NCBI RefSeq assembly: GCF_010389155.1
Contig: NC_057769.1
Span: forward strand, 33,465,548-33,529,547
Source of the DNA: Erigeron canadensis
Lineage: Eukaryota; Streptophyta; Magnoliopsida; Asterales; Asteraceae
Direction: 5' to 3'
Length of the DNA: 64,000 nt
The notes under the pieces are model-generated. The model made no database searches. It saw nothing but the letters and a program-made list of their open reading frames with translations, and was not told the origin of the DNA. Below, piece after piece: positions 55,109-64,000 of this stretch (positions within the stretch are counted from its first letter, which is position 1; each line of letters opens with the position of its first letter). A program made the translations under genes and the position numbers.

Positions 55109-58100
55109 ATGGAAGAGTTGGAGCTGGGGCTTGTTTCGTTGATACGAATCGCGTGGATCGCGGCTACTTTACCGATTTTGATTGCTTGTTTGCCAGTTCC
55201 AGGGCTTGGTTGGTTTCGGAAAGTTTTGTTGGGGTTTGCCAAGAGAGGCAAGGTTTTACAATCTAAAAATGTAAGTGAATTTAGGACTTAACTCTTTAAA
55301 TGTTAGTTATTATGTTTTATATTAATTGGCATTGCGAAAGATGTTATCTTTTTATGCTATATCATTGTTCGAGATTGTGTTAACGTGGGAGTTATATGAT
55401 TAAATGGTTTTGGATTTAGAATGATAGCGAAAGGGAGACCAGTCTTGTATATAGTACATTGATGATAAGTGATAACTAGAGCAGTTGCTATTTTGTTCAT
55501 TTGCGGTCCTGAAAGTTTTTCTAGTATAAACGATATCGGTTTGTGCATTGTAAAAAGTTTTTACGATCATTCAAATGCCAGCCCAGGGGGATAGGTATGA
55601 GTGGGTATTTTAAATAGATAAATCACAATGGTCTTCTTCTTCGTTAGATGATGAAGGGAAATTTGTAGTAGGGTATAACCAAAGGCTTCTTGGCTTAAAA
55701 ATTTATGGATTGTAGTTGCACAATATTCTAGATATGCACCTTCGAATCTGTCAATTTAATGCTGTAAGTTGTAAAGTTCATGTTTGTTTTGATTAAATCC
55801 TATCGAGAGGCCTTTGGCCCAGTGGTATTAGGGGGTGTTCGGGGTTTCTTATTGTAAATTGATTAGTTACTTAAAAAATAAAGTACTAACCTGCTTATTT
55901 TACAGGTTTTTCTTTGTATCAGAAGTATTAAGTACTTTATCATAGATTACATATTATTGCTTATCTGCTATAAGAATTATACAAGTACTGAAAGAAGCAA
56001 TCTCCGACAAGTCCTGTACGTGTTGGCCATGGGTTCTAGACTTCTAGTCTCGTTGTAGATATTAGTATTATAGTCATCAGTTTATGTGTAATACAATTGA
56101 TTGAAAAGACACCACGTTTCTAAAAGAATAGGGCTTCCTACTGACATTAAATTTAAGTGATTAGCTACAAACTACTCAAAAAATGACTATTGGATACAGA
56201 AAAAGCCTCTAGATATATTACTTAAGCCCACAATATCTGGATACTTGATTTACAACTTTTATATGATGATGGCTCTTTGTATAACTCCATTTATTCATTC
56301 ATTTTGTTAATTTCAGAAATTTACCGTGCCTCAGCGATATTTCTCTCACTTTTATGTGGTGGCCATTTTCTGGACGACAATTTTGCTTGTTGCAGTGTGG
56401 GCTTATGCTATTAAGACCCTACCATCACTTATTGACCAAGACCTGTTTTCTACTATAACCAGCCACTTGACTGGAGGTTCACATACCTTCTCCTCTCATA
56501 AATCTTTGTCAACAAGAGAATATGTATACAGGGTTTGGCTATCTGTGTTTATGCTTTTGCTAATGGAAGCTCAAGTTTTGCGACGCTTCTATGAGACAAT
56601 ATACATATTTAACTACAGTCCATCTGCTCGAATGCACATCCTTGGTTATTTTGCCGGCCTATTGTAAGTGTGTTGTTTATTTAATTATTTATTCTATATA
56701 TGCAACTATTATATGAGTTACATGATTGTCTTTTTGGTAAGTTTGAGTGGTGCGATTGTATTGGTCAAAACATAAGTCGTAAAGTTTAAAGCTTTTTGGA
56801 TATATCTTAATTCTTAAAGCTTTCATCTAGCTATGACCTTTGGGTAAATGAAATATTGCTACGTCTAAGTTCTATCTTCGAAATTATGTGTATCAGTTTT
56901 TAATATTCTTTTCTGATTTAAATGATCTTTTATTATATCAGTTTCTATACGGCAGCTCCGCTGTCTCTTTGCTGTACTTTTGCACCTGAGGTTTTCAACT
57001 TTGTAAAGAATCTTCTGGTGGAGTTTATAGTGAAGGGAAAGGATCGCATGTCCAGGCCTGAGTTTAATATATGGATGTTTGTGACTCCTTTCTTGAGGCT
57101 TCGTTGGTATACATGGATAGGTGCAGCTATATTCTTTTGGGGTTGGATGCATCAGTTCCGTTGTCATGAAATTCTTGTAAGTCCACTAGATACTCTTAAC
57201 TGTTCTATCTGCAGTCTGAGCTATATAGTTTGACTAGGTCCAGCTATATTCTTTTGGGATTGGTTACATCGGTTTGTTGTACTTACCACTCACCAAGAAT
57301 AATAATGACGAGCTTGATCATTTTCTTGCTTGTTGAACTGTAATAAAAGAGCTTTTTTTATTGTAACCTTTCTCTTATCTTTATAAGGGTCAGCTTCTTT
57401 GACCCACTAACTTGATCATATTCTTGCTTGTTGAACTGTTAATAAAAAGAGCTCTTTTTATTGCAAACTTTCTCTTATCTTTATAAGGGTCAGCTTCTTT
57501 AACCCAAATCGATACGCCACTTTTGCTTAGCGACTTACAGTATTTGCTAATGTTCCATATTAGTTTTGAATTAGAAGGTCTCTTCTATAGAGGTGACAAA
57601 TTGCGCGGGTTCGGTGGGTCATAAACTCATAATGGGGTTGGTCAGAAGGTCACTTGTATTGACCGGTCAAAACACATTGGATTGACCTAAGAACAATCTT
57701 TTGTTCCATTTTTTGAACATTACAGATAGTTAATGTATTAACTATGAGGTATTGATACATTGTCATTTAGTATAGAATTTTATTTGCCTGCGAGCATTAA
57801 AATACACTTTGGGTCACTTTTGACCCACTCACCCTATTTGGTCCCTTCCGTAAAAAGGTGGATATTGCTGAGCCCTGCTTGATACAAATTATAACCCCAG
57901 TCTACCCTTTCTTAGCAAGAATGCCAAAATGGCCATCTCCACTTTTCCAGGCTAACTTTTAAGTGTTATAAGGTAGTGATTCAGAATGAGTTTCTTCTGA
58001 TTTCACATTTTGGTAAACCCTCAGGCCTCATGTACGAATGTACGATGGCTTTACTAGTTTTGAATGAGGCAACCATGGTGTACTATGCTTGAGTTAGGAT

Positions 58101-58968
58101 GGAATTTAATGTTATAGTATTTCATTTCTTATGCTAAGAGGTAATTGAATACATGGAAATAGTTATTTGTTTTATTTTTCCATTATCCAATCAGCTAACT
58201 TAATTCTTTTTTAATTAATGATTAGGGTTCCTTACGAGAGAAAAGTGAAAAGATGGAGGAGTATGTTATTCCTTATGGAGATTGGTTTGAATACGTCTCG
58301 TCTCCGCACTACTCGGCGGAAATTGTAAGTCTCATGTTAGATTAACAAACTCACTTATCAATGAGAATGGGGATTTAAAAATATAAACCAAATTTTCATT
58401 GAAAATGTGCTCATGTAATATTCTTTATAGTAATAGTAATAATATTTTGGGCCAATGACAAAGGGCTGCATGTAAGGATGTGGGTCGTCACATTTTATGA
58501 ATCCCAAGGTTTAAAGTCATAGCTAATGTGACTATTTTAGAAGTGTTTAAAATCAGTTGGATACATTTTCTGAAAGGACCTTTAACTCATGAAATTGTAG
58601 AATACACTAAATACTTCACTTGTTATCTCTTCTGTAAATTTTTTTGTGACCCCAACCAGCTACTTAACCAATATGTCTATGCATCTCACTGTGATGTTGA
58701 TTATGAAGGTCATTTACGGTGGTCTTCTGGTGGCCAGTGGCGGTGCCGATCTCTCATTGTGGTTACTTTTTGCTTTTGTGGTATGTTTCTCCATTTTCCT
58801 TTTTGTAATCGGACCCTGATTCCAACATTATATTCAAAATTTCTCCTGTATTTCGTTATGCAGGTGGCAAATCTTGTTTTTGCAGCAACAGAAACACAGA
58901 GATGGTACCTTCATAAATTTGACGATTACCCTCGTAATCGGTTTGCTATTTTCCCATTTGTTTATTAG
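55109..58968 (+). CDS. PPRD: Polyprenol reductase (steroid 5-alpha-reductase family)
   Basis: It reduces the alpha-isoprene unit of polyprenol to give dolichol with NADPH in the ER membrane, supplying the lipid carrier for N-glycosylation. Six exons: 55109-55270, 56317-56663, 56942-57176, 58226-58324, 58709-58780 and 58864-58968. All have GT-AG introns and compatible phases, giving 339 residues, close to plant homologues. Hydrophobic segments are [15 protein letters not shown] near the N-terminus, [34 protein letters not shown] and a C-terminal LWLLFAFV. Family landmarks include QVLRRFYET, the CHEIL-GSLRE junction, [17 protein letters not shown] and the conserved end [18 protein letters not shown]. 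It appears intact and is the only clear single-copy housekeeping gene in the window. The choice between PPRD1 and PPRD2 type is not made. Confidence 0.93.
55800..56075 (+). repeat. Possible SINE remnant in PPRD intron 1
   Basis: GGCCTTTGGCCCAGTGGTAT at ~55810 resembles a tRNA-like A box, and GGGTTCTAGACTTC at ~56032 a B box. The unusual spacing suggests an internal insertion. Weak evidence. Confidence 0.3.
57238..57506 (+). repeat. Exon-3-derived duplication plus ~97-bp tandem duplication in intron
   Basis: The sequence at 57235-57275 (GCTATATTCTTTTGGGATTGG) is a diverged copy of the exon 3 end (57123-57160). Next to it a ~97-bp unit is present twice (~57312-57408 and ~57411-57506), each ending CTTTATAAGGGTCAGCTTCTTT. 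Both lie in the PPRD intron. Confidence 0.75.
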
Positions 58969-59059
58969 CGACCTTTTGCGTGGAAGATTTGTGTAAAGTT
59001 GAGATTGAATCTTTTATTCGTAAATGAAAAGCTTCTGCTCTACTAGTCAGGATCGCCTA

Positions 59060-59375
59060 AGGCGCGTTTAGTTGTGGAAAATGTTTTTTAGTTTTCTATT
59101 TCTAATTTTCTAGAAAATGAAAGGAGTTTTTCATTTTTAGAAAACAAATGAAAATTTTGAAAACGCGTTCAAAACTTGAAAATGGAAAACAATTTGAGAC
59201 TTTCAAAATTTAGAAAATGGAAAATGAAAATTGAAAAACAATAATAATGTGTTTTCTAATTTTCCATAGAAAAGAAAAAAACAGTGTTCTATTTTTCATG
59301 GAAAACATTTTTGGAAAACTATGATTTGAACGCGTTTTTCTGTTTTTCATGTTTTCTTGAAAAACAAAAATGAAG
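59060..59375. repeat. AT-rich inverted-repeat element (MITE-like)
   Basis: GGCGCGTTTAGTTGTGGAAA on the left and TTTGGAAAACTATGATTTGAACGCG on the right are roughly complementary. The interior is made of AGAAAATGGAAAA-type repeats. It lies just 3' of PPRD. No clear target duplication. Confidence 0.4.
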
Positions 59376-59454
59376 ATGAAGGCATGTCATGGGATTAGAC
59401 AATTTTCTATAAAACAGTTATCCATTGGTAGATTTTTGTGAAATGGGAAGTAGG

Positions 59455-59760
59455 TTCCTTGATTCTGCTTACTCAAACCACATACGAAGTCTGGTTTACA
59501 CAAGGAATATTCTCAAATTGTCAAACTGGGCAATGGCAAGAAGCTGGTAGTCAAGCTGGACTTTCCATGTACTGAATAGGTGCATAAGTAGAAGTACTGA
59601 TGAAAAAGTCCCTGAAGAATGCTGGTCGGGCGTCAAACCAAAGGTAGATCACTTCAAAGTCGTTGGTTGTATTGGTTATGTTCATATACCAACACAATTG
59701 AGGATTAAATTTGATGATAGGAATTACAATGTATATTCAGCAAACGCCCATTAAATGAGC
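59455..59760 (+). pseudogene. Ty1/copia Pol remnant
   Basis: Degenerate plus-strand frames read like the copia integrase region: a pre-integrase TRNILKLSN-like stretch at ~59490-59530, and NRCISRSTDEKVPEECWSGV followed by KPKVDHFKVVGCIGYVHIP at ~59577-59695. Frame changes and the missing remainder show an old fragment. No LTRs were found. Confidence 0.7.
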
Positions 59761-61659
59761 CCAACCGTTCAGACAGTCCTGCTACATACACTAGAAAATG
59801 AAGTGCCACATGACCCGGTTATTGAAGCCACTAAGTCACGGGCTGTTCGGGGAAGCAAGACACTGTATGCAAGTCATTGACTCATTGTGTGTGGTTAAAA
59901 TGGCAGCTGAATAATCTAGAAGATGGGCTTAGGTTAGTTGGCCCAAGTTGTTTTGGTTGTCCAAGCATGGTAGGTTATAAACCGGCGGCTTAGTCTTTCT
60001 TTATGAGAGTCGTGGACTCGTGGTAGGATAGATCAAGTCATGTTTCCTTTCTTTTTGAGGTCATCAGAGATGTTGGTAAAGTTTGTGGTGATAACAGTTG
60101 GTTGTTCACGCTATATAATGCCTTCTTTGGTATTCAATTAATTCTGGTTCAAATTGAGTGTTACTCTGTTAATTGGCACTGGTTTTTAATGGTTGAAAAC
60201 CTTCTTTTTGTAGAGAAAAAGCCATGGTACACCATATTATATTGTAGTTAGCGGACTCTTTTGGCACACCATATTCTTTATAGGACAAATGCCTTCTGTC
60301 ACGAAGCTTGGTGTAATTTTAATTTGTGATATTGGTGCTTGTATATGATACCTCATCACCGATTTATAATGGGGATATGTTTGGTAAAAATGACATTCGC
60401 CACAAATTCAATAATGCCGAATGTATAACATGATTGTGACTTGAAAGATACACGAGTATGATATGTAACAAAGATATACCATTTTATCCAAGTTTGGAGG
60501 GTGGAAGCTGGCACCAGGTGGTTTCACAATTACCGCAACTTTATATTCAAGACCTTTTCAACCAGTCACTCGCTTAGTTGCTTCCGTTAGTAATTTCAAA
60601 GAAGAATCTGCAGGTGTCAAAAACACCTCATGTTTATCCAGAAAAAGACCTATATGGGAGGAAAAAAAAGGTAAACTTTGATACGCAAATCATTTACTCC
60701 TTTCCCATTGACAAGTTAGTATACCTTAATCTAACAACGTTATAAAGCAGTGACATGAGAAGATCCTATATGGACTTCTATTCATTGAATTACTTCAATT
60801 TCAACATGTCCTAATCGCATTTTTTGGCCACGTTCTCTTAACCATTGCCTCAAATACTATGAATAATATACATTTTATCATACGTCGCTGAAAAGCACAT
60901 GTCATCTTATGACGCCTAAGTGATACATATTTTCCAAGGCTATATCTAATTATTTTAAGATTGCTAAGTAAAATACCATGATGCGTAACTGCTTAACATA
61001 TGCTCAATAAGTAAAATACCTATTTCACTTTAAAAAATATGAACTAAAATAAGGTAAACTTATCAATGACATTTCGATAAACACCTTGTGTGCTTCAAAA
61101 TTTTGTTCTACATTCACAATGAAAATACATATCTTAACTGAAATAGGTGGATTTTATGATATAAAAAATCTAACCCGTAAAAGATAAATCACAAACAGGA
61201 AACAATTAATCAAAAATATGGATCAATACTAACCAATAATTAAAAGTTAAAAGACAACTATATATATCATTTCTTCTTTAAACCTTGTTACTCTCAATCA
61301 AAAAAGTTGTAATCTAATTATCATGGAGTAAAACTGGATAATGAATCTATGGATTAAAGACGAAAGTTTTTTTTAATAAAAATTGCTGAAGAGATAGATG
61401 AGGAACAAGAAAAAGAAAAAAAAAAGATATAAATCATATAATATTTTGTTTTAAGAAAGCTGACATTAGAAAGTGTGGCCTGTTGCCACGTGTTAGCTTT
61501 TTAAGGAACTTTGTTATTGGGATTCTTTTTTATCAAAGAAGAAAGATTATTTGGTCATATGATTTTATACATCTTATTACATTATTCTTGGATTTGTGTG
61601 TTTGACATAATTATATTTGTATTACACTAATACTACAAAATATTGTCCGTATTCAAAAC
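59761..61659. other. Repeat-rich intergenic region
   Basis: No gene is seen. GTTGCCACGTGTTAGCTTTTTAAGGAACTTTG at ~61473 resembles the 5' region of Helitron H1 (GCTGCCACTTGGCAATTT.. at 3690), suggesting another related Helitron end. Confidence 0.4.
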
Positions 61660-61709
61660 TTTATCACGTAAAAAACATAACCGTGGCAACGCGCGGGTTT
61701 AACGACTAG
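61660..61709 (+). mobile_element. Helitron 3' terminus (H7)
   Basis: CCGTGGCAACGCGCGGGTTT followed by AACGACTAG and host T. A GC hairpin ahead of CTAG is the Helitron 3' signature. The matching 5' end was not identified. Confidence 0.65.
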
Positions 61710-61993
61710 TTCATATACTTTTGTTTAGTATAGTACTCTTTCAGTAATTAAAAAAAGATAAATCAAATGTCCGACATATATGGTACAGATAACAATGCAA
61801 TGACATATATCATATATGGTATAGATAACAATGCAATGACATATATGGTATAGATAACACTCTTGATGCCTAGTCAATAATGTGGAAGGTCTTATACTAG
61901 ATGAGTAGAGGAACTAGGATGGGCCTAAAAAGATCCTTCACATTCTATATAGTTTTAGGGTCGGGATTCCCGACACTGAACTACTGGCCGATA

Positions 61994-62300
61994 TCAAAAC
62001 CAAAAACCATCAAATGTAAGAATCGAATGTCGCCTAGGTCTAGCTGGTGGTCCCGGAAACCAAAGTCGTTTCTTTGGCCCGAATTCCTTTTCCATGGTGG
62101 CCTGACAACCACCATTCTCAACCGGGCCTAATATACTCTGCCCCTTTGATTTGGCCTTGGCGAATTTTGTTTGTGCCATGTAATTAGGAACTGAAAGAGA
62201 GCTATCCATGCTCTCGTCATCCCTCACCGATGACCCTGCAATGCTGTGCCTTCTGTTCATCTCAGATTGTACGCTAACAGAGGGACTTCCTAGTTTTACA
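61994..62300 (-). pseudogene. IQD protein 3' fragment, copy c
   Basis: The minus strand reads MNRRHSIAGSSVRDDESMDS, SLSVPNYMAQTKFAKAKSKG and FGPKKRLWFPGPPARPRRHS, the DUF4005 C-terminus. The frame is open here, but the usual SGPPKV end is replaced by unrelated sequence and no upstream exons are recognisable. The open frame upstream to 62518 is not IQD-like. Confidence 0.7.
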
Positions 62301-62857
62301 AATATATGGGTCTTGTTCCTAGTTACACTAACAGAGGGAGTTTTTGTCCCATCCGTACAAATTTTTCTTTCTTGTATTATTTTACTCCTATTTATAGATG
62401 AAGCGTAACCCGAATTGACTCGTTCACACGTAATAAATGGGTCTAAATGGCAAACCTTTAGAGTACCCCCATCTAATAAAGGAGATCGATCCATATAAAA
62501 CGACCTGCAGACTCTCAAGTTCTTTGACTTTCAAATACTCTACTTAAACTAGTTTGACTTCCTTTGACTTTAAAAATTTATAGTCGTTGCTTACATACCA
62601 ATAAATACTCGCGATATCTGATTGGTTATCTTTAGATCGAATGCTTTACTTGATTCACAAAAGATTAACACATTGAATGTTATTAAAATGATCACGACTT
62701 AGATTGTTACTGATCGAAATGAATAGGCTACACTTTGAATCAAATGTTAGCTAGAATCACACTTTTATTCTCGAATTCTGAAACAAGGCTTTATATAGTG
62801 TCTTATTACAAGATTTAATAGAACTATAGAACCATTCTTTTTCTTTGTGAAACGCTT
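62301..62857. other. Block C spacer
   Basis: No gene is seen. Confidence 0.45.
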
Positions 62858-62917
62858 TCATATATCGTCGTTCAGCAACCACAACATAAAAGAATGACAG
62901 CCACAATGGGAAGCTTC
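62858..62917 (-). CDS. Tail micro-exon, block C
   Basis: A 60-bp phase-0 segment after AAACAG encodes EASHCGCHSFMLWLLNDDI then TGA. It conserves Glu start, Cys, Phe-x-x-Trp-Leu-Leu-Asn and the acidic-aliphatic end of the block A and B tails, with an intact acceptor. Confidence 0.6.
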   Translation of the reverse strand, partial: EASHCGCHSFMLWLLNDDI

Positions 62918-63314
62918 CTGTTTAGAATCAAATAGTTAGAAAAAGTATACAAATGATTATTCCATACTAAAATTTGATACATAATTAATACGAATGGAAC
63001 CAACAACATAGAGTAAAAAAGAAAGAAAGAAAAATAGTTTTATATATAGTTGTAAGTTATATTTGTCACGACATGAACGAAATTTTAGTTCAACATTACG
63101 ATCCATTTAACATATATTATAGAGCAATGAAGCCGGCCTATTCGTATTTTAATTAACATTAACATATATTCCATGGAAACCATAACTACTACATTCTAAG
63201 GTTCAACACAATTTTTTGTTTACTAATTATATTTTTTGATCGACAAAAGAAAAATCTTAAAAGAATTTAGTCAAAGTACGTGTCAAAGCTATATATTATA
63301 ACTTATTAACTTAC

Positions 63315-64000
63315 TTGGAATATTAATGCCCCTTTGAGTTGATGTAAAACTTCTTCTGATGATGGCCGTTTTTTGGGATCATCATCTAAACACTGGTAAA
63401 TAATATTTTGAAATCTAGTCAATGATTTCCGCGCAATCTCTTCCTTTATACCTTTGAACACAACTTGATCTTGCTCAATTCCATTTTCAAAGTAGTGTTT
63501 AATGAAATTGAGTAAAGACTCGCTCTCATGTTTGTGGATTCCATACACCACTTTCCCACACAGAATCTCAAATAAAACCACACCAATTGAATATATATCA
63601 GATTCTATGGTTAACATACCAGATGTTAAGTATTGTGGGTCTGTGTAGCCTGGTGCGAGATCAATGGTACAGCTTGTTTTTTTACTTATCTTACTTGAAA
63701 CACTGAATCCGCCAACTTTTGCCTTCCAATCATCAAACAACAAAATGTTAGAAGATTTGATGTTCCTATGAAGCACCACCTCTTTCCCATCAACACCTTC
63801 ATGAAGGAAGCTCAATCCCATTGCAAAATCAATGCATATCTTAAGTCTAGTCGTCCACGTAAGACTAGCATCACTCAAATACTTATCAAGGCTCCCTTTG
63901 GGTGCATTTTCGTAAACTAAGATTTTTTCATCCATTTCATTAATGTGTCCTACAAGGCCGATGATATTAGGATGCCTATACTCGGAAACAATTTTAAACT
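63315..64000 (-). CDS. K4-like pseudokinase exon, block C (cut by window edge)
   Basis: The frame is open from the edge (FKIVSEYRHPNIIGLVGHIN) to ALIFQ before GTAAGT. HRD is HRN (LHRNIKSSN) and DFG is GGF (KVGGFSVSS). SDIYSIGVVLFEILCG and KKRPSSEEVLHQL are retained. The N-lobe lies beyond the window. It shares the GGF replacement with the other two K4 exons. Confidence 0.85.

Larger units (their letters stand above)
61855..64000 (-). repeat. Segmental duplication block C (partial)
   Basis: It begins with the TAACACTCTTGATGCCTAGTC box also at ~42917, then an IQD remnant, tail micro-exon and K4, in the same order as block B. It continues beyond the window. Confidence 0.75.

Overview
This is a piece of AT-rich plant nuclear genome. 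Multi-exon genes with GT-AG introns are packed with plant transposons: Ty3/gypsy and Ty1/copia LTR elements, rolling-circle Helitrons, Mutator-type MITEs and a SINE. The kinase family and gag types resemble those of composites (Asteraceae), but that placement is an inference. Nothing here is prokaryotic, and I saw no tRNA, rRNA or CRISPR.

The dominant architecture is a segmentally repeated block, present about three times: block A (~1.0-14.3 kb), block B (~42.9-52.3 kb) and the start of block C (~61.9 kb to the edge). Blocks B and C open with a decayed IQ-domain (IQD) pseudogene. All three then carry a minus-strand kinase gene. In block A its exons can be read as one candidate gene at 13317..3988: pseudokinase K1, a 44-residue linker exon with three DVKS..NYKK repeats, C-lobe-only pseudokinase K2, catalytically complete kinase K3, pseudokinase K4, and a 20-residue terminal micro-exon. 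Every intron is phase 0 and the spliced model is 1,166 codons plus stop. This multi-kinase/pseudokinase design, resembling tandem-kinase proteins of plant immunity, is the most interesting system in the window. Block B is a decayed paralogue: K1 truncated, K2 split by a 1,495-bp Helitron, K3 frameshifted, tail splice acceptor lost. Block C runs off the window.

Between blocks A and B lie unrecognised decayed exons (14.4-15.7 kb), an LTR remnant (16.3-17.5 kb) and two minus-strand cytosolic tyrosyl-tRNA synthetase paralogues. Copy A (17.6-19.5 kb) lacks its 3' exons. Copy B (20.0-25.0 kb) lacks exon 1 and the KMSKS loop, and holds a very young gag-only LTR element (TR-GAG type, 21345-24470). 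An Athila-like element starting at 25015 abuts copy B and is itself split by a young 10.4-kb chromodomain gypsy element (28999-39371). A 1,452-bp Mutator-like element with 266-bp inverted repeats and a 9-bp target duplication follows (40942-42393).

Between blocks B and C sits the one clearly intact ordinary gene: a six-exon polyprenol reductase on the plus strand (55109-58968), followed by degenerate copia pol fragments.

Because the blocks are paralogous, one block supplies the empty site for insertions in the other. This fixes the ends of three Helitron or MITE insertions to within a base or two and gives their relative order.
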